A stretch of 64,000 nt of DNA, taken from contig JAGEMR010000115.1 of assembly GCA_021030915.1 (NCBI GenBank), positions 1 to 64,000 on the forward strand, in the 5' to 3' direction. This DNA is from Astrothelium macrocarpum. Its lineage: Eukaryota > Ascomycota > Dothideomycetes > Trypetheliales > Trypetheliaceae. Shown here one piece after another: positions 1-11,900 of this stretch (positions within the stretch are counted from its first letter, which is position 1; every line of letters begins with the position of its first letter). The notes beneath the pieces are model-generated. The model saw only the letters and a program-made list of their open reading frames with translations, was not told the DNA's origin and did not search any database. The position numbers were made by a program, and so were the translations under genes.

Positions 1-77
1 CAGTTCCTTCTACAGTAGCTCTGTGAGCGTTATCCTGAGTGTCCTTACTTCCACTGCACCATCGAATGACCTGTACT
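1..77. other. Unique flank before the truncated transposon
   Basis: Ordinary-composition sequence that stops abruptly at about position 77, where the A+T-rich transposon copy begins. No reading frame or motif can be assigned in so short a stretch. Its value is that it fixes the breakpoint of the truncated element. Confidence 0.6.
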
Positions 78-812
78 TAACAAAAATAATAATTTATTTC
101 CGAAAATTATTTATATCTGATTTTTGAAATTAATTATTTTCATAAAATAATTTAATAAAAATATAATATTATTTTATAAATTGATTAATAAAAAAATCTT
201 TTTTATTCATATTATATATATTACGTGAAAAAATATTGTATTATTTTATTTTAAATTTTATTTAAAAATAATATTAATATAAAAATAATATAAAATAAGA
301 ATTCATATTATATAAAAATAAAATTCCAATTATTTGAAATTATTTGTTTTTTTTTTATATAAAATTAAAAAATATTAAAAAATCTGATTTCAATTCAATT
401 ATATAATATTATATAAAATGATTTTATTAATTTGATTCTAATTCAATTTTATTAATTTTAAATACGAAATTTTATATTGTTTGATTAAAAAATAGAATAT
501 CATAATTTATAAATATATTAATTCATTTAATTAATATCCTTTTTTATGATTCTGAAAATTTGATATAAAATTTAAATTGAATTCTTTCAAAATTTTTGAT
601 AATATTTTTATAATATCGTGATAATATTATATGATCAATTTCATAAATTTTAATTAATTGAATATAATTAGAATATTTCTACGTATCTGCTATTACAATC
701 GCTTTTTCAATCGAATCCATATTGATAGTGTAATTCGTGTACGAAATGGTGGAATTGAACGAATTTCGAGGTGTGCACACAGCGGTCACGTGCACACAGC
801 CGAGAAAACTCC
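78..812 (-). mobile_element. Truncated RIP-degraded pogo/Fot1-type transposon copy
   Basis: This is the right-hand part of the same element that is complete at 19276-21439, in the same orientation. Aligned blocks include the ATATCTGAT stretch near 113, an N-terminal transposase remnant and the terminal repeat ending GAAAACTCC at 812, followed by TA. On the minus strand a start near 720 reads M-D-S-I-E-K-A-I, matching M-S-P-I-E-E-A-I of the other copy. The DDE-domain start at about 210 reads M-N-K-K-D-F, equivalent to M-N-E-K-D-F of the other copy. Homology starts at about 78, so the C-terminal half of the transposase and the left TIR are missing. The body is extremely A+T-rich with many stops. 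It is non-functional. Confidence 0.85.
773..812. repeat. Right terminal inverted repeat of truncated copy
   Basis: Outer end of the truncated transposon. It keeps two GTGCAC palindromes (773-778 and 790-795) and the terminal GAAAACTCC, with TA at 813-814. Sequence between these words differs from the complete copy, but the 17-bp spacing between the two GTGCAC words is the same. Confidence 0.75.
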
Positions 813-966
813 TAAAGTTAAAATGTTGTTTGGACGCGAACGGAAACGCGTCCGGATGACAGAAACGACCGTTCACACAACGAACTATTCTCGACAACGA
901 TATAACCCTATTGCCTCCTCCTCACCACAATCCGTACTGCTTCATCAAGCTTGTCGACTTCCTATT

Positions 967-3009
967 CTAACGCTTTCCCTCCTTTCTACGGATTAACCCG
1001 ACCTTCAATACCGGAATTTCCACACGTTCCAACTTTCCATCCTGCCCTCGATAGAACAGCATCTCGTTGATCGCCTTGCCTGCATATCTCGCGTAATCAA
1101 CATCTCCCATGCACAGTTCGTCCGCAACTGCTTCACCCGCCGACTCAGTTTCCAAATTCTTCATCCTCCAGACCTCGGCAATGGTTAGCGCGTCGTATGT
1201 ATCTCTCCGTTCACGGTGGAGACCTGTGGGGAGCAGCCGTGCCTGCTTCCCCTTCATATTGGCATCGTTCTCTAACGGTGGCCAAGCAGCTACTTTCGCC
1301 ATTACATTCAAGAAATCCGTTCCGTTGCTGATCCATCTCTTCACTTCCAGGCCCCCTGTTGCCGCAATGCCCAATTCAAGGCTCGAGTTCAGTTTTCCCT
1401 CCGCAACGAATGTTCCTGCATACGTCTCTTTGGTCCAATCTTGAAGAAGCTGATCCATGGCCCTCAGAAGCACTTGGTTCATTACCCGCGTCAACGCGTT
1501 AATGGCTTCGTGTTTGCCTGCAGTCAGGATACTCATGCCCAAACCGAACTCAGGAATCAAGGCCAGATTGCTGAAATAGCCTCTCAAGGCCCCACCTTTG
1601 GTGGGAATCGTAATCGTGCGATTATCTGACGTGACGCGTGAAGTCCGCAGTATTTCCCACGGCATCCCGTAAAAGCCATGCAACCCAGGACCTTCCGACT
1701 GTACATGGAACCATTTGTTTGTTATTTCTTGCTTTAGTAATTCCGAACGCAAGAGTGAGCGAAGGAACGTGGTTGTATCGTCGGTTGTCGAATAAAGACC
1801 TCCTGTCGGCCAATTCAACTCATTACCCCAATCCCAGTCGTTAGGCTCTGCAGGAATCACTCCATCCTCATACTGCGGCGTCAAAAAAGTGGTCCGATCC
1901 ATCCCCAACGGTCCCGTGATCCTTTCTGCTATCAAATCGGCATATTTCTTCCCAGTCATCTTCTCCAATGCCTGCCCTAACAAAATAAAGCCTGTATTAG
2001 AATACGTGCTCTGATAATCTGCCGCGAACACTGGATACTGAACTTTCGCTCCCGACAGGAATTCCTTCCGACTCATGTCTTTATCACTGGTCTTATTACC
2101 ACTCGGGAAGTCGTCCCATTCTCCCAACGGCGGAAATCCAAAATCCTGTAGCCTTTCCTTCCAATCCTCTGACACAAAATGTACAAGGTCAAAGATTCCA
2201 TACTCACGCGCAATGCCACCAAGCTGACTCGCGAGGCTACGGAGCGTGATGGACTCCCAGTGAGCATAGTTCATCAGTCGCGGTCGTCCCTCTTCTCCCC
2301 AAAATTGAGATCCAGCGCCATTAGTGACCTCGGCTCCATCCAATGATTCTTGTGGGCGAAGTTCAGGGATCCATTTCGTAATAGGATCGTCCCAATTAAC
2401 GTCTTCTTGGAGAAGGAGCGCAAGCACAGTGAAGACTTTCGTGCAGGATGCGATTCTATATGCTGTGGATCCATCAACTACTTTACCTCCATGTAGTCTC
2501 GCAAGTGCCCTTCCCGAAGAACGTATCTCTCCACCAACATCGCTCTGCTCACCGTGCTTTTTCGCCTTTCTCCACTTCTCCACCTCTTCTCTCTCCTCCG
2601 CGTTCTGCGTCCTAAACTGCTGCCAGTTAGTTTGCCGCTTGCCACTACCATCTTCCCCTTGAAACTGGGCACTGTGATGCCATTCCCAGAACTTCCCCTC
2701 ACGTGTGGTGACTGCAATCGAGAAACTTGTAACATTAGCAAAGAGCGATGGTATCGCCTTCTCCGAACTCGTGCAAGGAGATCCTCTCGAGCCTTCCTCG
2801 CTGCATTCGTGAGACCCACGAGCACGCTCGTCCTCAGCCAGCAGCTGCCGGATCGCTTGATCGAGCGCTTCACGAAGAGGCTCTAGAAGCGGATTCGACG
2901 CGGGTAGAGAGGGGATGGTATATGCAGGGTTGGGGATACATCTTATTGCAGAAGTTGGATGAGAGACGAGAGCGAAAATAGCAAGGACAACGACGGGACA
3001 GAGAAACAT
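967..3009 (-). CDS. Secreted beta-lactamase-fold serine hydrolase
   Basis: A 680-residue single-exon protein starting at ATG 3009. Residues 1-20 form a signal peptide (hydrophobic core then S-H-P-T-S-A), so it is probably secreted. The beta-lactamase/transpeptidase-like (class C, LACTB-type) fold is indicated by the S-C-T-K active-site motif (S188, K191), the Y-S-N motif in the S-T-Y-S-N-T-G segment, and the G-P-L-G-M-D-R-T-F element. The mature protein starts with a Cys/Pro-rich segment, and there is an extra C-terminal domain, as in fungal ARB_00930-like proteins of similar size. A charged insertion at about residues 115-175 precedes the S-x-x-K motif. Substrate is unknown; the fold covers esterases, D-aminopeptidases and lactonases. 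The stop lies only about 155 bp from the truncated transposon, yet the frame is intact. Confidence 0.85.
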   Translation of the reverse strand: MFLCPVVVLAIFALVSHPTSAIRCIPNPAYTIPSLPASNPLLEPLREALDQAIRQLLAEDERARGSHECSEEGSRGSPCTSSEKAIPSLFANVTSFSIAVTTREGKFWEWHHSAQFQGEDGSGKRQTNWQQFRTQNAEEREEVEKWRKAKKHGEQSDVGGEIRSSGRALARLHGGKVVDGSTAYRIASCTKVFTVLALLLQEDVNWDDPITKWIPELRPQESLDGAEVTNGAGSQFWGEEGRPRLMNYAHWESITLRSLASQLGGIAREYGIFDLVHFVSEDWKERLQDFGFPPLGEWDDFPSGNKTSDKDMSRKEFLSGAKVQYPVFAADYQSTYSNTGFILLGQALEKMTGKKYADLIAERITGPLGMDRTTFLTPQYEDGVIPAEPNDWDWGNELNWPTGGLYSTTDDTTTFLRSLLRSELLKQEITNKWFHVQSEGPGLHGFYGMPWEILRTSRVTSDNRTITIPTKGGALRGYFSNLALIPEFGLGMSILTAGKHEAINALTRVMNQVLLRAMDQLLQDWTKETYAGTFVAEGKLNSSLELGIAATGGLEVKRWISNGTDFLNVMAKVAAWPPLENDANMKGKQARLLPTGLHRERRDTYDALTIAEVWRMKNLETESAGEAVADELCMGDVDYARYAGKAINEMLFYRGQDGKLERVEIPVLKVGLIRRKEGKR

Positions 3010-3817
3010 TATTGGTGTAATTTTTCAACTGTTAGAAGGACAATCACAGCACTAGACATAAATTGGTAACGTAACGGTTTTGTGGACAACTTTGTACGGG
3101 TTATGGTCTCGTCGTGGCCCATCAGTTCGTAAATGAGGACTTGGTATGGATTACGTCGACTCAACACTATTTGACTTGACAGTCGTAGGTGTGCCGCGAT
3201 CGTGCGATACTATCTATGAGACATTCATTCATACATTGTGTTTTCGTTGAATAGATTTGAGATGAGATGAGGAGCTTTTCTGCGAAACTTTGAAGCCCCA
3301 ATCGAGTGGGGTTGCTCCTCACTTAGAACACCAGTCAAGTGCTAAAGCGGAGAAAAGAACTTAGTCAGCAACACCAGCAGGCATGCAACATTACTCGCCG
3401 ATTTCTCGAGCTGGATCTTCCTGAACAGGATCTTGGATTTGATTGTACCTTGAGGTCGAAAGTATTTGGTAACCTGGACATCACGGAGTAGCTAGTTCGA
3501 TGCTGATTCGTGCTGCAGAGCGAAGAAGACACAGACTTGAAGGCAAATTCAACATTACGTTGGATACACAAATTATAGGGCCGGCTCTGGAAGTCCTCGC
3601 TGAGCAATCCCTTCAACATAATAGCTTGTAGCTTTGCATTCGGTACGAGCGAATGGCAGGGATTGACTCCACGGATTCCGATAGAGCTTTTACCCCATGG
3701 TGTCCTTAACAACCATACACACGAGATTCAGCTGAATACAAAAGCTTGAGAACGAGCTATCGTATAGAGAAATTACTTGTTCTCTATCAAGCTTCAAACA
3801 CAACCGAGAGGTGGACA
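3010..3817. other. Intergenic region
   Basis: Promoter side of the beta-lactamase-like gene and 3' side of the membrane-protein gene. A minus-strand open frame at 3365-3712 has no recognisable domain and is not accepted. I see nothing else definable. Confidence 0.5.
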
Positions 3818-5492
3818 CTAAAAGCACTCAGCGTTGAATCGAACGGTTACTGTTCTCATGGCGGTCTTCAGAAAATCGAGTTCAAGTGGCCGTTCTCCTG
3901 ATTCAACGTTTTCAAGCCGCATTTCCCCAGCCTCCAATCGCTGACCGGCCTTTATCAACAAATCAATCATCACTTCTAACGAATATTCTTGTATCAGTCC
4001 AGGAGTGGCAAAATCATCGCGGAACTCAGTCAATTCTGCCTCGATCCGATTCAGCGCCACGGTAGTCTCCTTCATCACGTCCATGGAACTTTCATAGAAA
4101 CCGGTCAAATGCGTCAGAAGTGTCGAATGGGATTGATGCTCTTCGTAATCGTCCGGACGTGCAAGGCGAGCCCACAGTGCTCCCAAAATGTTTGTTCGGG
4201 GTAAATCGCCAATCTCATCAATGACAAGCTCTTTGATCTGATCCAAAATCTCTTGGATTCTATCAAAGTTGTGATTCAGTTCATAGGAGTCGTCAAGGAG
4301 TATCTTGACCTTGCCACTGATTTGGATTGCAGTGGAAATGAAGACGTGCTTAACTTGTCCTTCAGAGTCATTCGGATTTAGCACATCGAACGGATTGAGT
4401 GCGGAAATAACCCGTGCTGAGATTGTTCGTGGTGTTCTTTGCCGTTCGAGAATGCCCTCGAGACGCTTGGCAGCATAATTATCGACGGTGCTGACTGAAT
4501 CGGTTGATTTTCTAACCCTTGCCGTGAATCTTGATAGGTCTCTGCCAGATATAAGTCAGTAACAGCTATGAGAACGTACGAGCGACTTACTTGGCCGTTC
4601 TTTTAGTCAATCGCATCAACGAGTTCAGCTCCTGTGCGATCTCGATTCTGCGCGCAAGATTGCTCTTCTCAACAAGAATTCTCAAGTCATGAAGCGTGAA
4701 TTCATGAAAAACCATGTCTCTGGCAAGCTCAAAGCTCTGTCCAACCTTATCAATAACCATTGTGAACTCGTCTTGAGATGTGGCCACCTTTGAAGCATCT
4801 TTCGACGCGTCCCTGAATTCCAAAAGCGGTTTACAAAAAGGTATCTGAGATCCGATGATCCCTATCGAACACACTGGAGACAACAGGTCTACTGTAAATT
4901 TAGACAGACAAGTAAATAGGTACGAGATCATCAACAGTGAGAGATAAGCCAAAACAAGCCATCTCCAAAATCGGTAGTATCTCTTTGGAAGTTTGAGAGC
5001 AAATCTGATGATACCCCAGCCGTCTGCTACAATATTCGATATTGAGCGCGCTTCTTCGGGCCGAGACGATTGCTGTCTGCGTGATTTTGAGCGACTCTCT
5101 TCGGAAGCTGCTTGAGAGGTCCTTATCTGAGAAACCTGTGCCCTCCGAGGGAATATAGAAACACGACTATCATCAAGCGATACTGTCCCATCGTTTTCAG
5201 GCACCTCGCTCTTACTTCGAGTATTGGGCGTGTGACCGGAAGGTTGGCTCGATTTAGTACGTTTCCGGGTTCTCTGCTGGTTTCTCTTCTCCTCTCGATC
5301 CCTGAGCCTTGAAGCTGGACCACGCCGGACTGGCCCAGCATGTTGAGGCGAAGAATTCGATGCGTTAGACGTTTCAATGTAGTTAAACTGGCCGTTTCCC
5401 AGATGATTATGATGAGAGTTCTGATTCGAATTTACAGGTACGGGTTTGCTCATGTCGCCGTTTGAGTGCACACTGGCAGGTCCGACATCCAT
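3818..5492 (-). CDS. Conserved-looking fungal membrane protein, function unknown
   Basis: Two exons: 5492-4591 and 4541-3818. The 49-nt intron (4542-4590) has a GTAAGT donor, CTGAC branch and CAG acceptor, and splicing joins the frames exactly, giving about 541 residues. Residues 1-150 are polar and low-complexity (Ser/Asn/Arg-rich with basic clusters near 57-80). One strong transmembrane helix lies at about 178-198, preceded by basic/aromatic residues (K-R-Y-Y-R-F-W-R-W). The remainder is mostly helical and charged, with heptad-like spacing that suggests coiled coils. This layout suggests a single-pass membrane protein with a basic, disordered N-terminal arm, such as an ER or nuclear-envelope protein, but that is inference. 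I recognise no named family. Confidence 0.75.
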
Positions 5493-8400
5493 TCAGTTCT
5501 CACAGGTATTTGGCAAGAGCACCACTGAGATAGGGTAGTTTTCCAGGGTCACTCCACCGGAGAATCGGTTCAACAGTCCAAAGGCCAGTCAGGCGGTCAA
5601 CATACCATAAGAGTGGGAAAGGTGTAAAGGAAGTAATAAGAAGAACATCCAGCCGCCACTCATGTGAAACGAGCTGTGAATTCCTAGCCATCCCACCAGG
5701 CGTCATGAGACTTGTTTTTTTGTGAATGTGTATGCACATGCATGCATGTACCGATGCAAGGAATGGTTCATAACAACGTTCATAAATCGTTATAGAATTC
5801 TAGCCATAACAAAGCTGAAAAACTAAAATGCCAAGATTATTCTGATTGAATTCATAACTTATGCATAAATACGGCCCCCTGTTTATTCATGCTTGTGCGA
5901 TTTATTCCATCTTTAAGATGCCTGCATGCCGCTTTCGCATTCTACACTCATGCTTCACCGCAACTCCGGCTAAAGGACTAATGAACAACGTAAGAAATTC
6001 TTTACCTAGACCGATCACTTGAGGTTGACACAGAATATTTGAGGGAGTCACTTACATTAGCCTTGTAAAGTGCTAGTTTCGCCTTCAACCCAAGTCGACC
6101 TTGACACTTGTTTGGACTACGAAAGGCATAGAGATCTACTCCCCCATCGCACGTTCCAGATTGCGCAACAGGTTTACAGCTATGATAGCAGTGCTTTTAT
6201 AGTTACTGGCCGTCGAGAAATTACAAATTCAGTGAAGGCGATTTCCAGAGGCGTGAGACTCTTTTCTGCGTCTGTACATCGTTTTTGTTCGACTGAATCT
6301 ATCTTTCCTATACTAGTCCAATATTTCTTATACCAGTTCAATCTTTCTTTATAAAAATACCTGTGCCCAATTATGCCGGCACCTTTCTCAAAATCAACTT
6401 CACGATGGATTGATACAGCCGCTCCAACCATCTTCTGATCATCAATGACTGTAGTATTCCGTTACTACCAACAAATTTGCTTCCTCCATTCCAGTTCGTC
6501 ATATTCAGCTCGGAAGGTTCTATAGCTGTCGCTGCTGGTGCCCATGGGAAGTAGCCACAGATGTGTGGCTCTCATTTAGCTTCTGCGGTTGAGTCTGCGC
6601 CGACTTGGTCATTTCTTGAGTGCTAGGCTTCATCTAATAAGCCGAACCGATCATCTCACTCTCGGTGGCCTGAGTTCTTACACTACTTTGAACATCTTTG
6701 TCATCAATTGATGTCGGGTAATCTTGAAGAAGTTCCACCCATGACCCAACACTTGCTAGCAATTCTTCTCTTTCCTGAATGGTTGCCTTTTCCTCGATTT
6801 TGGAAGGATTTCCAGACATATTCAGTTAAGCAGGGGACTATTCGAACAGAAAGAAAATAAAGGATTGAAGGCCCGCCAACAAGAGAGGGACGAACCCCTT
6901 TTGTGAAGTCCTAGAATAGCTCATAAGAATAGACGGAACGCTCTTCGCAACTGGAATGAATTTCCAGCTGCCATCTACGGAAAAGCCCTTCGTCTCTGCC
7001 TCCTCATAGGCCTTGCCTATCGGTTGTCTGTGAAGCCGGGGCAACGCGAGGCGGAAGATAATAACCCAATTAGCATTCCCATTACTGGAAATAACCCTTT
7101 GCTCCCGAGTGTGAACATGCAGAGACCAGGACGAAAGGTATAGATCGAGATATTTTCTTGCGGAATATAGTTTCTCTACGCCCAAAGAAGATAAGTCTTG
7201 AACAGAATACTTGAGATATCACGAAGATATCAAGCAAGTCAAGCAGCCCAAAGCAAGACATAGCATCGTGATAGGCGACTAACGCGTGGACGGCATTCGT
7301 ATTGTTGATTGCTTCCCATGTTCTCGGCGCTATTACCGCGTTGGTGATTCCCCGCAAGAGCGCTGACCATGGTGAAGCCTTTTTTTCGACGTGTTCAACT
7401 GGCTGCGTTCCAATAATGAGATGTTGGAGATACAAGTGTTTTAGGCATTGGTGGCGTGTACATCAACTGATGCATATGTGGAACCGATGTACGGCATGAA
7501 TACGCAGACATGCCTGCTCCCTCGTGGCCAATCGGGCGCTACGTAGCCACTGTGCCCAACGACCTGCTTCATTCGGCCATCTGATGTCACTTCCTGGACC
7601 ACTTCTCTATGATTGATACAGTAGTAAAGGCTTGGAGACCATGACCAACTCGAGCGATAGTCTTGCATGGAGGATTCCGACGAAAGCAGAGTGCCGTTGA
7701 TAGTTTAAGAAGGCAAGAGCAATCTCACCGACTGCTAGAGAGCTTCCTATTTGCGATAGCTCTTGCGTGCTTTATAGCTGGTGACATGAATGCGACAGGC
7801 TTTGCTCCGGGTCTTGGAAGTTGGTCAGCCCATCAAGCAAGTAGATAAGGTAAGCTACCGTAAGGCAAGGTGAGTGTTTTGAGGATTTTAGTGCAAAACG
7901 GAACCGGGGAAATTGAAACATTACATGATCAAGCGCTAGACTACAAAAGGTAACGGTGAAAGCTAGACTTTCGGGTAGGTAATATACCTCAGCCTTGTGA
8001 CCACTGGCCTAAGATTGGCCTGAGACTCTTGTTACCTAGCATGCTTGACTGGGACTATCTGCATCTAGGTGCACAGTCTGCATTTAAGATGGTATTACAG
8101 GCTAGCTTGTTGGCATGCGTGTATGGCGTGCGCTTCTTCGACGAATTAAATCATTCTGACGCTTAACGTGAAAATGAATACTAACACCACTGAGAATCAT
8201 ATTGCGGCATTACGTATGACTAGACAAGAGCCTCGAGCTTCTTGTATTTGCGAGAGACAATAAGCCTAAATGAAAAGCAAAATTTGTGACTAAGGGAAAA
8301 TGGCGGGTGGAACTTTCCGAGTTGAGGATTCTCACTCTGCATCAGCTTCCAATTAGTCTAACATCTCTATGAATTGCAATCATGATAAGTTTTCCGAGCA

Positions 8401-8998
8401 TCATTCGTCATTTGGAGTCTTGGCGATCCACGCTGCCAAGGAGTCACGCGATCAAAAATTCGACTCCGGAAAGCCTTCAAGTGTGATACGAAGTACCTTC
8501 GGTAGTAGTATGTTAATAAGACAGACATAATTTTCCCACAAATCTTTGGGAAACTCTTAAAGTTTATCGAGTGAAGTGCACGAATCCCGGTCTATTCCCA
8601 CTATTGCGGATTACCGGATTCAAGAGAGCTACGCAGCAAAAGGCCGAGACTCACGGCTGATGGACTGGAATTATGAGAATGCTATCTGACAAGGACAGAT
8701 AACAAGGATTCGGTAAAAGGTAATAAAGATTTTTCAGACACGTAGAGACTATCGGAATGAAGAAATATCACATGCGGCTCGAATACGTTCTTTCACTAGA
8801 AAGTCGCCATTCTTGAAGGATAATCTACGCGATTCAAAAACAATATCGGTAAGGTGGCAAGCCCGGAAGAGCGCAATAATTACCATTCCATTCCTAAGCA
8901 ATACCATCGACTTAATTATCGACGTCTCTTCCTCGAAGAATGTATTCCAACTCAATCACTGCTATTCCAAAACTCGCGCTCCACCACCTCGTCTAAAG
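5493..8998. other. Gene-poor interval
   Basis: About 3.5 kb without a gene I can support. Short minus-strand open frames at 7441-7668, 7082-7435 and 6838-7185 follow one another in different frames and overlap. They could be a decayed gene, but no domain is recognisable and no splice pattern joins them. The right edge is the 3' flank of VTC4. Confidence 0.5.
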
Positions 8999-11900
8999 TC
9001 ATCCAAAATAACCACCATTCCCGCCTCCAAACCTCAGTCCGAAGCTCACCGCACAGCACGCAAACAGTCCCACACACAGCACGCTTGGTCCCCACTTATC
9101 ATACCAGACATTCCGGCCCTCTTTTCGCTCCCGCAACAGCTCGCTCCGGTATAGGTACAGCGCCATGCTGTAGAACAGCGCAAGCACTGCAAGCGCCGTA
9201 AAGGCAATACTGCTATAAAGTGCAAAGGGTAGGACGGCATCGCCATCGCCATCACCATCATATCCATCACTGCTGTTCCCACCTGCGGGTGCGAGGAGTA
9301 CGCGTTGCAGACTACTCGGGAGGGACTCCACCGGAAGATGAATGTCAAGAGCAGAGGTAGAGGTGGTGGTGGAGGTCGAATAGGAGGGCGCTTTCAAGCT
9401 GGGCGCAATGGGCCCGCCGAAGTTGATGAGCGCGGCGGCGATGGAGCCGAGGAGGACGGAGAACTCGAGCCAGGAGAGGAAGGTGCGCTCAGCGGCGAAA
9501 TAGACTTTGGGCTCGACACGAACGGGGACGTGGATTTCTATTGAGAGATTTCAGTTAGTCTTCCGAAACATCGAGTCACGATATCTGTGCTATCCAGATT
9601 TTCGCCCAGATAGACATGAATTGATTAAGAAAGCGAGGAAGAAAAGGAAAATCAAACGAAAAAGACGACTCACTCTTCCCCTTTGGCGCCTTCAGCTTCT
9701 CCACCTCTCCCGTCGCCTTCGGCACTCCCATTCCCCCCTCCACACCAGGAATCCCACTCGGCCTGGGCCTCGGCACCAGCGCCTCCAACACCGTCCACAA
9801 CCCCCTGCCAAACCTCCTCAACCCCTTTTTCGCTGCACCTGCTCTCCCCTTGGCCCGCTCCTCATCCTCATCCTCATCGTCAGACTCGTAGATCGGATAG
9901 TCGTTCTCCGCCGTCGCTGCAGCGGAGAGCCGCTGCGACTGTGCCGCGCCGACGCGTTCCTCGACGTCGAGCTGGTTTTGCGTGGCGAATGCGTCGTCGT
10001 CGGCGTGGCCGTCGGTCGTGGTGCCGTAGTCGCGGTGCTGGTCGTTGGCGTGCTGGTCCAAGGCCTCGCGGGCGGCGCGGAGACGGCGGAGGTCTTCGTT
10101 GTCTTCGTCGTCCTCCTCTTCATCCTCATCCTGCAGCGTGGCAATATTCTCATTGTCCTCGTGATCAAGGCGGTCTTCGTCCTCGGATTCGTCATCAATA
10201 TTCGCCGTGCTAGTCTCTCCGCTAGTCCCTGGTCTCTCGATGCCAAAGTGGTGGGAGACGGGCTTTTTGATGTCGCGCTGCATCTGGGGCATCCAGAAGG
10301 GGAGGAGCTTGATGCGTTTTGGTTGGAGGGTGGCAGTGCCGTGGATGAATTTGCTGTATTTCGGCACAGCTTCAACGAGGTGGCTGGCGGTAAGTTCGCG
10401 GATCCATTGAGGGGGTTCTTGGCCCGCGGCGGTTTGAAGTTTTACTTCGAGCACGGCGTAGGGAAAGCGTTCGACGTCTTCGGGAGGGAGTTGGCGGAAG
10501 GGCCAGTCGATGCCAATGTCCATCCTCCGCCAGTTGTTACCACAGCGTTGACGGCCGTCGAGATTATCTTCGCGCACCATTGTCAATTCCGTGTCTAATG
10601 AGATTCTCACTCGGGCATCTCCAGGAAGTTGGAATGCAGTTCGGTTGTAGAAACTTCGGGTGACGGGAACAAGCCTGCGAGTGAGTACGCGATATTGGAT
10701 TTCATGAGCTAGTTGCTCTAAATTTTCAATTTCTTCTTCAGACTTCTTCTTATCTCTCCTCATCTTATCCGAGAAAGCTGCACCAACTGTCATGCGACCT
10801 TGCAGAAAAGGGTTGACATTTTTCTCCTTGAGTGCAAACCGTGCTTTGACAGACTTTTCACCTGTCCAGTCTTCACGATGCGTCTTGCGTTCTACGAAGA
10901 TTGTGTCCGAATCCATGCCTCCGTACCATCGAAGACGAATGGCTTCTGCACCTTCGGTCTTTTTAAGACGGCCAGTATAGAGTTCCCAAGTTTGCGGGTT
11001 GTCGTAGTATATGGAAGTGATGGCGGAATCTTTTGTCTCAAACTCTTTATTAGGATTAAAAACAAGAACGGGTAAATGTTTAAGAACAATGAGCTTGAGT
11101 TCGGTGATATTGTCTGGATGGACCCAGTATTTGGTGGTCTGCCTGACGAAATTTTGCTGACCACCTCCAGCGGCAGAGTCGCCTTTGGTAGGATTTCCTC
11201 GCGTCCGGACTAGATCGTACAATTTCGATAGCTTGACGATCATAGCATCATAGTTGTCCTGAAAGAAGGGTTTCGCCTTCAGTCGAGCGGCAAACACCGG
11301 CTTCAGATGCCATGATGTTTGTTTCTATGGGCATGAAATGTTAGTACGATTCCGTGGCACACTGGCCATGGAGATGAAATCACTCACATCATGTTTTTTG
11401 ATGATCTTCTGAAATCCTGTATAATTGAGTTGGGTGAACTTGGCCAAATCATGCACGTCAGCAATGATGTCGCTCAAGTCCTCTTCCAAAAGCAAGAAGT
11501 CTTCTTCGACTGCCTCCTCCTCCTCCTCTCTGCCCTTGATCGCAGGCTCACCAGCCCCTCCGTTCACCACGGCATTGACAGGTCCATTAGACGTGCCATT
11601 CACAGTGCGATTGAGCTTTTTCGAGCGATCGATGACTTCATTCACCTCTCTCTCACTAGCTGTGATCCGCCTTATTATCTCAGATGCTTTCACACGTTGC
11701 CATGTATAAACTTTATCCAACTCGCCTTCGAGCTGCTTCACAAAGCGCTGCTCGTCGTCTTCTGTCCATGGTTGCCGTTCGGTGGTGGAGCCAGGCTTGA
11801 GATTTGTTTTTAGGGAGCGCTTCAGATCATCGTATGAAATGAAGTGGTATTCCCAATCACGGATAAGGGATTGGCGGAGCTGGGCGCCAAATCTAGTTGG

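Noticed and set aside
3365..3712. 115-codon minus-strand frame
   Set aside because: No domain, no splice partner and unusual Ser/Cys-rich composition; probably chance.
9507..10598. 363-codon plus-strand open frame
   Set aside because: It lies antisense to the vtc4 polymerase and acidic-linker coding region; its Arg/Leu/Val-rich composition is the mirror of acidic codons on the other strand.
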